Shown: positions 32,700 to 41,673, numbered from the stretch's first letter. The stretch is DNA of 64,000 bases from Flavobacteriia bacterium (GCA_026391005.1 JAPLEV010000050.1:1-64000); one strand, 5' to 3'. Notes: generated from the sequence alone by a model not told the origin. A program made the numbers and translations.

Positions 32700-34046
32700 A
32701 TGTATCAAAAACAAATCGAAGATTTCATGACGGCTGTTAAGGCAAAGAATTCTCATGAAACAGAATTTCTTCAAGCTGTTCATGAAGTAGCTGAGGCAGT
32801 TATTCCTTTTATGGAAGAGCACCCTAAGTATAAATTGGCTAAGATCTTAGAGCGAATCGTGGAGCCAGAAAGAACAATACTATTCCGTGTGCCTTGGTTG
32901 GATGATAAAGGAGAAATTCAAGTTAACCGTGGTTATCGTGTAGAATTTAATTCTGCAATAGGACCCTATAAAGGTGGCTTGCGTTTTCATCCTTCTGTTA
33001 ACTTATCAATTTTGAAGTTTTTAGGTTTCGAACAAGTATTCAAAAATTCACTAACAACGCTTCCTATGGGCGGTGGTAAAGGTGGGTCTGATTTTGATCC
33101 TAAAGGTAAATCAGATAATGAAGTAATGAAATTTTGTCAGTCATTTATGACTGAATTGTCTCGTCATATTGGTCCTGATACGGATGTTCCGGCTGGAGAT
33201 ATTGGAGTAGGTGGTCGTGAGATAGGATACATGTTTGGACAATACAAAAGAATCAGAAATGAGTTTACAGGGGTTTTAACGGGTAAAGCAAGAAATTGGG
33301 GAGGTTCGTTGATTCGTCCAGAAGCTACGGGTTACGGTACGGTGTATTTTGCCCAAGAAATGTTAGCAAGAAAGAACGATTCTTTTAAAGGTAAAACTGT
33401 GTCTGTTTCTGGATCTGGTAATGTGGCGCAATATGCTTGCGAAAAAGCAACACAATTAGGAGCAAAAGTAGTAACGCTTTCAGATTCTGAGGGCTATATT
33501 TATGATACTGATGGAATTGACGCAGCTAAACTTGCGTTTGTTATGGAATTGAAAAACGTTAAACGAGGAAGGATTTCTGAATATTTAACTCATTATCCAA
33601 ACGCTAAATTTATCGCTGGGAAACGTCCTTGGGAAGTTAAGGCAGACATTGCTCTACCTTGTGCTACCCAAAATGAATTGAATGGTGAAGAGGCTAAGGT
33701 ATTACTTTCAAATGGTGTAATTTGTGTAGCTGAGGGAGCAAACATGCCATCAACGCCAGAAGCAGTTACAGCATTTCTTTCTGCTAAAATTTTATTTGCT
33801 CCAGGTAAAGCATCCAATGCTGGTGGGGTAGCAACTTCAGGATTAGAAATGTCTCAAAATTCGTTGCGTATGTCTTGGCCTGCTGAAGAAGTGGATCAAA
33901 AATTACATGGTATCATGGTTTCAATTCACAAGGCATGTGTTGAGTATGGAACAGATAGCGATGGTTATGTTGACTATGTTAAAGGAGCCAACATTGCAGG
34001 ATTTGTAAAAGTGGCTGATTCAATGATTGATCAAGGCTTGGTTTAA
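32700..34046 (+). CDS. gdhA: NADP-type glutamate dehydrogenase (448 aa)
   Basis: Interconverts 2-oxoglutarate plus ammonium and glutamate; the 448-residue hexameric class is usually NADPH-dependent and works in ammonium assimilation. Key parts are intact: GPYKGGLRFHPSVN (Lys91), LPMGGGKGGSDFDPKGKS with the catalytic-region Lys127, DVPAGDIGVGGREIGYMFGQYK, a nucleotide site VSVSGSGNVAQYA around residue 237, and the C-terminal GLEMSQNS. Starts at ATG with the expected N-terminus. Own promoter and terminator suggest a single-gene unit. Cofactor specificity is inferred from length, not from the sequence. Confidence 0.95.
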   Translation: MYQKQIEDFMTAVKAKNSHETEFLQAVHEVAEAVIPFMEEHPKYKLAKILERIVEPERTILFRVPWLDDKGEIQVNRGYRVEFNSAIGPYKGGLRFHPSVNLSILKFLGFEQVFKNSLTTLPMGGGKGGSDFDPKGKSDNEVMKFCQSFMTELSRHIGPDTDVPAGDIGVGGREIGYMFGQYKRIRNEFTGVLTGKARNWGGSLIRPEATGYGTVYFAQEMLARKNDSFKGKTVSVSGSGNVAQYACEKATQLGAKVVTLSDSEGYIYDTDGIDAAKLAFVMELKNVKRGRISEYLTHYPNAKFIAGKRPWEVKADIALPCATQNELNGEEAKVLLSNGVICVAEGANMPSTPEAVTAFLSAKILFAPGKASNAGGVATSGLEMSQNSLRMSWPAEEVDQKLHGIMVSIHKACVEYGTDSDGYVDYVKGANIAGFVKVADSMIDQGLV

Positions 34047-34068
34047 TATTGATAAACCTTCAAATTTT

Positions 34069-34099
34069 AAAAAAGCTCAATTTTATTGGGCTTTTTTTT
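34069..34099 (+). terminator. intrinsic terminator of gdhA
   Basis: AGCTCAA pairs with TTGGGCT (one G-T wobble) around a TTTTA loop and is flanked by A-run and an eight-T run (34091-34099), 25 bases after the gdhA stop. It could also act on the opposite strand because of the flanking A-run. Confidence 0.75.
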
Positions 34100-34289
34100 A
34101 TTAATTTATTAGTTTCATAATCTTGGTTCTAAATCGAATCATGTATTCCATTAAAATTCTAGCTAGGTTCATATTTAGCTTCTTTCCTATAAATAGTAAT
34201 AAAAAAAGTAACCTTTATTAGTATACAGGTTTGATATTATGTTAATAGTTCTTATGACATAGTATAATTAACCATTTAAAAATTAAGCC

Positions 34290-34541
34290 ATGAAAAAGTT
34301 AGCATTTATTTCCGGCGCAGTAGTTACTAATATGGCATTAGTTTTATCAATCATTTCTGAATTCAACCCAAACAATATTCCATTAAGACAAGCAGAATGG
34401 TTTAATGGGTTTAATATTACTTTTTTACTTCCTAATAGCATCCCTGGGATTACAATTTTCTACGGTTGTATTATTGGATTAGTATTTATTAATATTTTAT
34501 TAGTAAAATCGTTGAAAGCAAAAAGTATTTCTTCAATATAA
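34290..34541 (+). CDS. small two-helix membrane protein, unknown function (83 aa)
   Basis: Short integral membrane protein with two predicted helices (about 4-24 and 53-75), joined by a short soluble loop (NPNNIPLRQAEWFNGF). I do not recognise the family. It stands alone: 243 bases after gdhA and 117 before the E1 gene, in the same direction. The intergenic part before it (34100-34289) is AT-rich with no clear consensus promoter, although TTTG occurs at 34230. The reading frame, start and hydrophobic pattern support a real gene, but the function is unknown. Confidence 0.6.
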   Translation: MKKLAFISGAVVTNMALVLSIISEFNPNNIPLRQAEWFNGFNITFLLPNSIPGITIFYGCIIGLVFINILLVKSLKAKSISSI

Positions 34542-34581
34542 GAACGTAAAAAAAAGGCCATTTATTACTCATCTTTTTTCA

Positions 34582-34616
34582 GCAATTAATTTATGGTAGT
34601 TCCATGAATTAATTGC
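34582..34616. promoter_or_regulatory. 15-bp inverted repeat upstream of the E1 gene, possible operator
   Basis: GCAATTAATTTATGG (34582-34596) pairs with CCATGAATTAATTGC (34602-34616) with a single wobble around a five-base loop. It covers the place where the -33 element should lie for the -7 box at 34628. No T-run follows, so an operator or RNA hairpin is likelier than a terminator. Confidence 0.55.
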
Positions 34617-34627
34617 ACTATTTTCGA

Positions 34628-34635
34628 TAATTTTG
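34628..34635 (+). promoter_or_regulatory. predicted -7 element for the E1 fusion gene
   Basis: TAATTTTG matches TAnnTTTG and ends 23 bases before the TTG start at 34659, leaving a leader of about 18 bases. A -33 TTTG is not obvious, but the region is inside the inverted repeat. Confidence 0.55.
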
Positions 34636-34658
34636 CGCTAGATTAATCTTGATAAAAC

Positions 34659-36650
34659 TTGAAAGAATATACTATAGAATTTGATGCCGTTGGATTCGAT
34701 AACGCTGAGCTTCTAGCGATATATCAAAAACTAATCACCCCCCGATTGATTGAAGAAAAAATGCTAATTCTTCTTCGTCAAGGGAAGATTTCAAAATGGT
34801 TTTCTGGTTGGGGGCAAGAAGGAATTTCTGTTGGAACTTGTTATGCGATGGATACGGACGAGTATATTCTTCCCATGCATAGAAATTTGGGGGTTTTCAC
34901 AACACGAGATATTCCATTATCAAGGTTATTTGCGCAATTTCAAGGAAAAGCGGACGGATTCACTAAAGGAAGAGATCGATCTTTTCATTTTGGAACTCAA
35001 GAATACAAGATTGTTGGAATGATTTCTCATTTAGGACCTCAATTAGGCATCGCAGATGGGATAGCACTTGCACATAAAATTCGCGGAGAAAAAAAAGCAA
35101 CTCTCGTATTTACTGGCGATGGTGGTGCTTCTGAAGGTGATTTTCATGAGGCCTTGAATGTCGCTTCTGTCTGGGACCTTCCTGTTATTTTCTGTGTGGA
35201 AAACAATGCCTGGGGTTTATCTACTCCCTCTAGTGAGCAATTTAGATGCAAGCAATTTATCGATAAAGGCATTGGCTATGGAATGAAAGCAATTCAAGTC
35301 GATGGAAATAATATATTGGATGTTATCCGCGCTGTCCGTTCGATTAACGAGGAAATCAGGGTAGACCCGAAACCGGTTCTATTGGAATTAATGACGTTTA
35401 GAATGCGTGGACATGAGGAAGCATCTGGAACAAAGTATTATCCCGAAGGACTTCAAGACGAATGGGAAAAACGTGACCCGGTTGTTAATTTTGAAGTATT
35501 TCTGAAATCAAAAGGAATTTTGACGGATGAGTATGATGAATCATTGAAAAGTCAAATTAAAAATGATATTCAAGTCGCTTTCGATCATGCAAATGATCAG
35601 AGCGATATTATCCCTAATGTCGCTAACGAGTTAACGGATGTATACGCCCCACATCTTTTTACACCAACGAACGCCAGCGAAACGACAGAAGAAATTAGGT
35701 TTATTGATGCAATACAAAATGGATTAAGGCAATCCTTAGAGCGTTTTCCCTCATTAATTATTATGGGGCAAGACATTGCTGAATATGGTGGCGCTTTTAA
35801 AGTTACGGAAGGTTTTGTAGATGAATTTGGAAAGGAACGAATTCGAAATACGCCCTTGTGTGAATCAGCTATTTTAGGTGCCGGACTTGGTTTGTCAATC
35901 GCTGGAATGAAAGCAGTTGTTGAAATGCAATTTGCTGATTTCGTAACTTGTGGATTCAATCAAATCATTAATAATCTAGCAAAGATTCATTGGAGGTGGG
36001 GACAAAATGCTGATGTTGTGGTTCGCATGCCAACGGGAGCAGGGGCAGCTGCAGGTCCTTTTCATTCTCAAAGCAACGAAGCGTGGTTTTTTCATACTCC
36101 TGGATTAAAAATTGTTTATCCATCTAATCCCTTTGATGCAAAAGGATTATTAAATGCCGCGATTGAAGATCCAAATCCTGTCTTGTTTTTTGAACATAAA
36201 ATGCTCTATCGAAGCGTAAAAGGAAATGTTCCAACGGATTATTATACACTAGAAATCGGTAAGGCAAATGTGGTGAATGAAGGGAAGGATATAACGATAA
36301 TAAGCTACGGTGCAGGAGTTAATTGGGCGCTTGAAGCCATGGAATCTTTTCCTGAAAATTCGGCTGAAATTGTTGATTTAAGAACCTTGTTACCCTTGGA
36401 TACTGAAACTATTTATAAGGCTGCTAAGAAAACGGGTAGGGTGATCGTTTTACACGAGGATTGCTTGATGGGTGGAATTGGAGGTGAAATCTCAGCGCTA
36501 ATTATGGAAAATTGCTTCGAATTTTTAGATGCTCCTGTTAGTCGAATTGGTTCAATGGATACACCGGTTCCCTTCGCTGCAGATCTCGAAAAGCAATTCT
36601 TGCCTCAAGAACGTTTTCTTAAAGCGATTGAAGCTATTTTGGCGTATTAA
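34659..36650 (+). CDS. 2-oxoacid dehydrogenase E1, alpha-beta fusion, branched-chain type (663 aa)
   Basis: Fused thiamine-diphosphate-dependent E1 that decarboxylates branched-chain 2-oxoacids and passes the acyl group to E2 lipoyl domains. The N-terminal alpha half has GDGGASEGDFHEALN (153-167) with NN at 182-183 of the ThDP/Mg site; the beta half from about 345 has IMGQDIAEYGGAFKVT, FADFVTCGFNQI and GAGAAAGPFHSQ. Fused E1s are typical of Bacteroidota. The start is TTG: no ATG is available upstream of the conserved KEYTIEFDAVG region and the next Met is 34 residues in, past the start of the conserved fold. The stop overlaps the convergent xerD stop within TTAA. E2 and E3 genes are not in this window. 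Confidence 0.9.
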   Translation: MKEYTIEFDAVGFDNAELLAIYQKLITPRLIEEKMLILLRQGKISKWFSGWGQEGISVGTCYAMDTDEYILPMHRNLGVFTTRDIPLSRLFAQFQGKADGFTKGRDRSFHFGTQEYKIVGMISHLGPQLGIADGIALAHKIRGEKKATLVFTGDGGASEGDFHEALNVASVWDLPVIFCVENNAWGLSTPSSEQFRCKQFIDKGIGYGMKAIQVDGNNILDVIRAVRSINEEIRVDPKPVLLELMTFRMRGHEEASGTKYYPEGLQDEWEKRDPVVNFEVFLKSKGILTDEYDESLKSQIKNDIQVAFDHANDQSDIIPNVANELTDVYAPHLFTPTNASETTEEIRFIDAIQNGLRQSLERFPSLIIMGQDIAEYGGAFKVTEGFVDEFGKERIRNTPLCESAILGAGLGLSIAGMKAVVEMQFADFVTCGFNQIINNLAKIHWRWGQNADVVVRMPTGAGAAAGPFHSQSNEAWFFHTPGLKIVYPSNPFDAKGLLNAAIEDPNPVLFFEHKMLYRSVKGNVPTDYYTLEIGKANVVNEGKDITIISYGAGVNWALEAMESFPENSAEIVDLRTLLPLDTETIYKAAKKTGRVIVLHEDCLMGGIGGEISALIMENCFEFLDAPVSRIGSMDTPVPFAADLEKQFLPQERFLKAIEAILAY

Positions 36651-37552
36651 TTCACTGCATTTCTTGGATGAAAAGAAAGTATCGCTTCTTTTAAATAACG
36701 TTGGTCTAAGTGGGTGTAAATTTCAGTGGTTGTAATTGATTCATGGCCAAGCATTTCTTGTATGGCTCTTAGATTAGCTCCGCCTTCTAATAAATGGGTA
36801 GCAAAGGAATGTCTAAAGGTATGTGGCGAAATCGTTTTTTGAAGTCCAATTCGTTCAGCTAAATCTTTGATGATGGTAAAAATCATAACTCGGGTCAGTT
36901 TTCCCCCTCTACGATTCAAAAAAACGACATTTTCATCTCCTTTTTTAATATTTTGATGCCGACGAATATGGTCATTGTAAATTGATATTTCTTTTTCAAC
37001 ACTTGCTGAAACAGGTACTAATCGTTCTTTATTTCCTTTACCAATTACACGAATGAATCCTTCTTCAAAGAATAGATCGGAAAAGCGAAGGTTCACTAAT
37101 TCTGAAACACGTAGTCCGCAACTATACAAGGTTTCAATAATTGCCTTGTTGCGATGAGATTCGTTTTTACTCATGTCTAGGGCATCAATTAGTCGATCAA
37201 TCTCCTCAATCGTGAGTACTTCAGGAAGTTTTCTCCCAACTTTTGGTTGGTCTAATAATTCGCTTGGGTCAACGGTGATGTAGTTTTCTAAGAGCAGATA
37301 GCCATAAAATTGCTTGATTCCTGAAATAATTCGTGCTTGTGTACGCGCACTCAATCCCAAATCATAAAGTGCAGCAATAAATAATTTTAAGTCTTGATAG
37401 CTTATTTGTTCTGCATTTTTATCTATTGAAACACTAAAATCATGTAATTTAGCCACATCGTTTTGGTAGGCGAAAATCGAATTTTCTGCTAATCCTTTTT
37501 CGATTTTTAGGTATGATACAAATTCTTTAATGTAGCGATTCCAACTTGACAA
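36647..37552 (-). CDS. xerD: tyrosine recombinase XerD (301 aa)
   Basis: Site-specific tyrosine recombinase that resolves chromosome dimers at dif. The N-terminal SAM-like core-binding domain (WNRYIKEFVSYLKIEKGLAENS) is followed by the catalytic domain with complete residues: Arg148 (CGLRVSEL), Lys172, His244 and Arg247 (HTFRHSF), His270 (LGHESITTTEIY) and nucleophile Tyr279. Length and position favour XerD rather than an integrase. Its start must be TTG at 37552: a stop lies only a few codons upstream and no ATG occurs in between. The start codon lies two bases from the ATG of divergent aroQ, so each gene's promoter would lie within the other gene. Confidence 0.9.
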   Translation of the reverse strand: MSSWNRYIKEFVSYLKIEKGLAENSIFAYQNDVAKLHDFSVSIDKNAEQISYQDLKLFIAALYDLGLSARTQARIISGIKQFYGYLLLENYITVDPSELLDQPKVGRKLPEVLTIEEIDRLIDALDMSKNESHRNKAIIETLYSCGLRVSELVNLRFSDLFFEEGFIRVIGKGNKERLVPVSASVEKEISIYNDHIRRHQNIKKGDENVVFLNRRGGKLTRVMIFTIIKDLAERIGLQKTISPHTFRHSFATHLLEGGANLRAIQEMLGHESITTTEIYTHLDQRYLKEAILSFHPRNAVN

Positions 37553-37554
37553 GG

Positions 37555-37959
37555 ATGAAAATTTTAATTATTAATGGTCCAAATTTAAATTTAATTGGAA
37601 CGCGTGAAACATCAATCTACGGAAATCAATCATTTGATGATTATTTTCTTACCTTAAAATCAACATCTGATCTTGAGTTACACTACTTGCAATCAAATGT
37701 TGAAGGTGAGTTGATCAATTTTCTCCAAGAAGCGCGTGTCGATGGTGTGATTCTAAATGCTGGCGCCTATACGCATACAAGTATTGCTATTCGTGATTGC
37801 ATTGCTGCAATAGGAATTCCTGTGGTTGAGGTTCATATTTCTGACATTTCTAGTAGAGAATCGTTTCGCCATAATTCGCTGTTAACACCCGTTTGTGTGG
37901 GCTGTGTTTTTGGCTTTGGACTAAAAGGTTACGAGATGGCCTTGTCGTATTTTCGATAA
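37555..37959 (+). CDS. aroQ: type II 3-dehydroquinate dehydratase AroQ (134 aa)
   Basis: Shikimate pathway enzyme converting 3-dehydroquinate to 3-dehydroshikimate; type II dodecamer. The signature NGPNLNLIGTRE opens the protein, with Tyr22 in SIYGNQ as catalytic base, ILNAGAYTHTSIA for substrate binding and VEVHISDISSRESFRHNS for the other side of the site (His and Arg). Length is normal. I use the ATG at 37555, not the TTG at 37546, since known family members begin MKILIINGPN. The xerD start lies two bases away on the other strand. It may serve the same pathway as the DAHP synthase at 20.4-21.4 kb. Confidence 0.94.
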   Translation: MKILIINGPNLNLIGTRETSIYGNQSFDDYFLTLKSTSDLELHYLQSNVEGELINFLQEARVDGVILNAGAYTHTSIAIRDCIAAIGIPVVEVHISDISSRESFRHNSLLTPVCVGCVFGFGLKGYEMALSYFR

Positions 37960-38026
37960 GTATTTTTAGCGATTGAACTTTTTTAGGGCTTACCTGTAAG
38001 GAAGTAAAACCTTTAATCGTTCGTTT

Positions 38027-39130
38027 ATGAAAAATCTAGCCCTTTTTATCGGATTAATTTCCTTTTCTTTTGTTGCACAAGCTCAGCAAAATAGAAAAAT
38101 TCAATTAGTTATTCTTTTTGATGCTTCAAATAGCATGGATGGTTTGTTAGATCAAGCAAAATCAAAAATATGGGCCATCGTGAATGATGCAGGTGGCTTA
38201 CGATACCAAGGAACAACCCCAGTACTTGAGATTGCCATGTATGATTATGGAAATTCGGGCATCTCATCTGTTGATAATTATGTGCGAATGCAAACTAATT
38301 TCACGACAGATTTAGATCTTATTTCCGCTAAGCTTTTTGGTATTAGAACCAATGGTGGTGAAGAATATTGCGGCGCGGTTATTCAAAAATCATTGCAACA
38401 ATTGAATTGGTCAAATGATCCTAAGGACTTAAAACTTATCTATATTGCGGGTAATGAACCCTTCAATCAAGGTCCCATTAGCTACAAGGAAGTTTGTAAT
38501 GAAATCCTTAAAAAAGACGTGATCGTAAATACTATCTATTGTGGCGATTATCAACAAGGTATTAGAGAATTTTGGAAAGATGGCGCAACATGTTCAAATG
38601 GAGCATATTTTAATATTAATTCGAATGATAAAATTACTTCCATCGCGACACCTTATGATGATGAAATTTTTCGTTTAAACCAATCACTGAATGGCACTTA
38701 CATTAGCTATGGCTTTTCAGGTAATCTCAAAAAGGAAAGCCAATTAAAAGAAGATAACAATGCCTTGAATCAAAATATTAGTGTCGCTTCAGAAAGGGCG
38801 ATTGTAAAATCTAAAGGCAGTTACAACAATGCTTCTTGGGATATAGTCGATGCCTATCGAGCTGATTCTACCAGTATCTTAGACTTAGAAGAACGAGCAA
38901 TGCCTGCTGAATTAAAAGGTAAGTCTGATGAAGATATTAAAAAATATATTGCGGATAAAACAATTGAAAGAAGCAACATTCAAGCAGAAATTGTACAATT
39001 AGCATTACTTAGGGATGATTTTATTGCCAAAGAGAAAGCTAAATTAAGCGAATCTGGTACAAAAGATGATTTCGGTTCAGCCATGAGTAAAAGCATTAAA
39101 GAAAAAGGAAAAGAAAAAGGATTCGAATAA
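38027..39130 (+). CDS. secreted protein with VWA domain (367 aa)
   Basis: Periplasmic or secreted protein. A signal peptide (ending VAQAQ) precedes a von Willebrand factor A domain, where a complete MIDAS DxSxS motif is seen (Asp32, Ser34, Ser36 in LFDASNSMDG), then a conserved TNGGEEYCGAV loop and LIYIAGNEPF strand. Residues 230-367 are helical and charged, ending in a Lys/Glu-rich tail. VWA domains bind metal ions and protein partners. The next genes code for a polytopic membrane protein and a DUF2891 secreted protein in the same direction; function may be shared, but the spacings (66 and 26 bases) allow separate promoters. Specific role unknown. Confidence 0.8.
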   Translation: MKNLALFIGLISFSFVAQAQQNRKIQLVILFDASNSMDGLLDQAKSKIWAIVNDAGGLRYQGTTPVLEIAMYDYGNSGISSVDNYVRMQTNFTTDLDLISAKLFGIRTNGGEEYCGAVIQKSLQQLNWSNDPKDLKLIYIAGNEPFNQGPISYKEVCNEILKKDVIVNTIYCGDYQQGIREFWKDGATCSNGAYFNINSNDKITSIATPYDDEIFRLNQSLNGTYISYGFSGNLKKESQLKEDNNALNQNISVASERAIVKSKGSYNNASWDIVDAYRADSTSILDLEERAMPAELKGKSDEDIKKYIADKTIERSNIQAEIVQLALLRDDFIAKEKAKLSESGTKDDFGSAMSKSIKEKGKEKGFE

Positions 39131-39174
39131 GTCATTATTCTGTGAACTATAATGAATAAGGAATGTTTTTTTGA

Positions 39175-39182
39175 TAACTTTG
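39175..39182 (+). promoter_or_regulatory. predicted -7 element for the polytopic membrane protein gene
   Basis: TAACTTTG is a perfect -7 consensus and ends 14 bases before the ATG at 39197. No convincing -33 TTTG lies at the usual distance. Confidence 0.5.
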
Positions 39183-39196
39183 TTTAAATTGTTGTT

Positions 39197-40525
39197 ATGG
39201 TTAAGGACGATAAAATTAATTATCTGAATATTGGTTTAATGTTGGTCACCATGGTTTTGGCCTACTATTTTCCTTTTGAAACGTTCTTATTAGCTTATGC
39301 TTTTCTCGGTCCTTTACATTACTTAACGGAGATTAGTTGGCTGCATGATCGTCAATATTTTACCAAGGGAAAATATGATTTCATTCCGCTTTTACTCATT
39401 GGAATTGCCCTGTCTTATGCCGCTTTTGCAAAAGATGCCGGCTTTGACATGGAATTTTATAATACGTTTGTTGAATTAGGCTTATTCGATAAATTACTAG
39501 TTCTTGCGCTGTTTAGTTCTTTACTCTTTGCTTTCGTTAAAAATTTACCAGTCAAAATATTTAGTATTCTATTCTTATTTATATTTATTTCCGGATGGTT
39601 TAGTGAGGATAATAAAGAGATGAACCAAAGTAGCACGACTGTATTTGCCCTGACATCTTTGCTTCCAACATTAATTCATGTGTATGTATTTACCGGATTA
39701 TTCATGTTATTTGGTGCCTTGAAGTCCAGAAGTAAAACGGGACTTATGTCTGTTGGCGCTTTTATTATTTTGCCGATTATTTTAATTTTTGTTATTCCTG
39801 TTAAACCAAAAACAAATTATATTTCTGCATACGGAAAAGAGGCATACTATGCCGATGGGGATGGTTTCTTTAGTACAAATGCATCTATTTTGGACCATTT
39901 TAATTTAATAAAATCGCCAGTTTATACGAACAAAGATTTTGTTGCATTTGTAAAGAAAAAGGATATCAAGAATGAGTTAGAAAAAAACAATGTCATTACG
40001 CAAGCGAACTTGAATTTGTTAGTGGATAGTCTTTCTAAAATTCCGAATAAACCGTACTTGATTAATAAACAGCCCTTGGATTCAAAATTTCAAGTGGATA
40101 ATATTCTGTTACTTTTTGATCAAAACGGAATGCTAAGTGAATACCAAATGAAACCAATCCCCGCAAAATTATTTACCGGTTTCTCCTTGGAAAAATATGC
40201 TTCGATTATCTATAATTCAACTATCGGCATCATGCTCATGCGTTTTATTGCTTTTGCGTACATGTACCATTACCTAAATTGGTTTAGTAAAACGGAGGTG
40301 ATTCGTTGGCATAAGGTGCCCAAGATTCGTTTTGCAGCGGTACTTCTTATTTGGCTTGCGGCTTGTGGTTTATATGCGTACAACTATGCATTAGGTTTAA
40401 GCTTTTTATTCTTCCTAAGTTTTACGCATGTTCTTTTAGAATTTCCTTTGAACATGGTTTCTATCGTTGGGATAGGAAAAGAAACAATGTCTATTGTTAA
40501 AAACGGTTTTAGGAAATCGGCTTAA
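39197..40525 (+). CDS. polytopic membrane protein with conserved-looking histidines (442 aa)
   Basis: Integral inner-membrane protein with about 8 to 10 hydrophobic helices and a soluble segment around residues 220-330. Several histidines lie near helix ends: His41 and His50 (LGPLHYLTEISWLHDR), His358 and His372 (YMYHYLNWF; IRWHKVPK) and His411 (SFTHVLLEF). Such a pattern recalls membrane-bound metal enzymes such as Brp/Blh carotenoid-cleaving proteins or hydroxylases, but I cannot match it to one of them and do not assign a function. It follows the VWA gene and precedes DUF2891, in the same direction, with its own possible -7 element. Confidence 0.7.
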   Translation: MVKDDKINYLNIGLMLVTMVLAYYFPFETFLLAYAFLGPLHYLTEISWLHDRQYFTKGKYDFIPLLLIGIALSYAAFAKDAGFDMEFYNTFVELGLFDKLLVLALFSSLLFAFVKNLPVKIFSILFLFIFISGWFSEDNKEMNQSSTTVFALTSLLPTLIHVYVFTGLFMLFGALKSRSKTGLMSVGAFIILPIILIFVIPVKPKTNYISAYGKEAYYADGDGFFSTNASILDHFNLIKSPVYTNKDFVAFVKKKDIKNELEKNNVITQANLNLLVDSLSKIPNKPYLINKQPLDSKFQVDNILLLFDQNGMLSEYQMKPIPAKLFTGFSLEKYASIIYNSTIGIMLMRFIAFAYMYHYLNWFSKTEVIRWHKVPKIRFAAVLLIWLAACGLYAYNYALGLSFLFFLSFTHVLLEFPLNMVSIVGIGKETMSIVKNGFRKSA

Positions 40526-40551
40526 TTTAAATTTTTATCAAATCTCAAAAA

Positions 40552-41673
40552 ATGAAACTATTAATTACGTTATTTGTATTGTCCTTAAATTTTTTAGTAT
40601 CAGCCCAATCTGAGGCTTCTTTGGTTGTCTCGCTTGAAGACGGTCGCTACATGCTTTCCAAGGAGGGTGCCTCTTACTTTGCAAAGTTATCCTTGGACTG
40701 TACCAATAAACCAGCTCCTCATTATTTTTATAAGGCTTTGCGCTTAAAAGGTGAGGAAAAAGGTCCAAAGGATTATTGGCCATCTTTCTATGGTTGTTTC
40801 GATTGGCACTCAGCCGTTCACAATCATTGGGCAATGGTAAAATTACTTAAGCTTTATCCTACCATTCCTGAGGCCAATGCTTTACGCGATAAGTTAGAAT
40901 TAAGTTTTAATGCAGAAAATATCAAGGAAGAATTAGCGTATCTGATGTCCCACGAAGAGGGTTTTTTTGAATTTCCTTATGGCCAATCTTGGTTGTTAAA
41001 AGTGGCAGATGAATTAATTAAGTGGGATGATCCTACTGCAAAAAAATGGCTAAAAAATTTACAGCCTCTGGCTGATTATATTGTCATGGTGCATACAAAG
41101 GTATGGCCGTCTATTAATTCTGTTAAAATGTCAGGAAGTCATGACAGTCCTGCAATGGGACTTTCTTTTGCCTATGATTATGCGGTAAGTTCAAAGAATA
41201 AAAAATTAAAGGAAATCGTTTCAAAGGCAGCTATTCGTTTTTATGGTGATATCGCCAATGCTCCTTTAAATGATGAGCCATTCAACTATGATTTTATGTC
41301 TGCTGGTTTATTGGTAACAGATTTGATGCGAAAGGTCTTAGCTCCTAAAGCTTATGTTAGTTGGTTAAAGAGCTTTTCTCCTGAATTATTTATTCCAGGA
41401 AAAGTAAGTATCCCTCTCAAGTTAGATCGAGTAGATAAACACGATGGTTATGAATCGCATTGGGATGGGTTTCATTTAAATCGAATTTGGTGCTTAAATG
41501 GCATTCTTAAAACCCTTCCAGCGGATGCTTTAAGCAAGGAGGCAAAATCAGAATGGGTTAGTGCAATGAATGGAATGTGGGATTATGCACAGGAAAGTAT
41601 CGGAAAAGGAAATTATGATATTGATCACTGGCTTTCTACTTTTTCTGTATTTGCTTTAATTGGTTATGAATGA
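40552..41673 (+). CDS. DUF2891 family secreted protein (373 aa)
   Basis: Exported protein with a signal peptide (ending FLVSAQ) and an all-helical toroid-like fold typical of DUF2891. The family hallmarks are FYGCFDWHSAVHNHW (about 79-93) and HEEGFFEFPYGQSWLLKVADEL; the C-terminal HDGYESHWDGFHLNR also fits. Acidic and aromatic residues in these motifs suggest a sugar-acting or sugar-binding toroid, but no activity has been assigned to the family that I can state. Third gene of the VWA/membrane/DUF2891 group. Its 3' end overlaps the convergent small membrane protein gene by 10 bases. Confidence 0.88.
   Translation: MKLLITLFVLSLNFLVSAQSEASLVVSLEDGRYMLSKEGASYFAKLSLDCTNKPAPHYFYKALRLKGEEKGPKDYWPSFYGCFDWHSAVHNHWAMVKLLKLYPTIPEANALRDKLELSFNAENIKEELAYLMSHEEGFFEFPYGQSWLLKVADELIKWDDPTAKKWLKNLQPLADYIVMVHTKVWPSINSVKMSGSHDSPAMGLSFAYDYAVSSKNKKLKEIVSKAAIRFYGDIANAPLNDEPFNYDFMSAGLLVTDLMRKVLAPKAYVSWLKSFSPELFIPGKVSIPLKLDRVDKHDGYESHWDGFHLNRIWCLNGILKTLPADALSKEAKSEWVSAMNGMWDYAQESIGKGNYDIDHWLSTFSVFALIGYE

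Noticed and set aside
35597..35959. 120-residue minus-strand frame within the E1 gene
   Set aside because: Antisense to the conserved beta half; Ser/Ala-rich composition typical of shadow frames.
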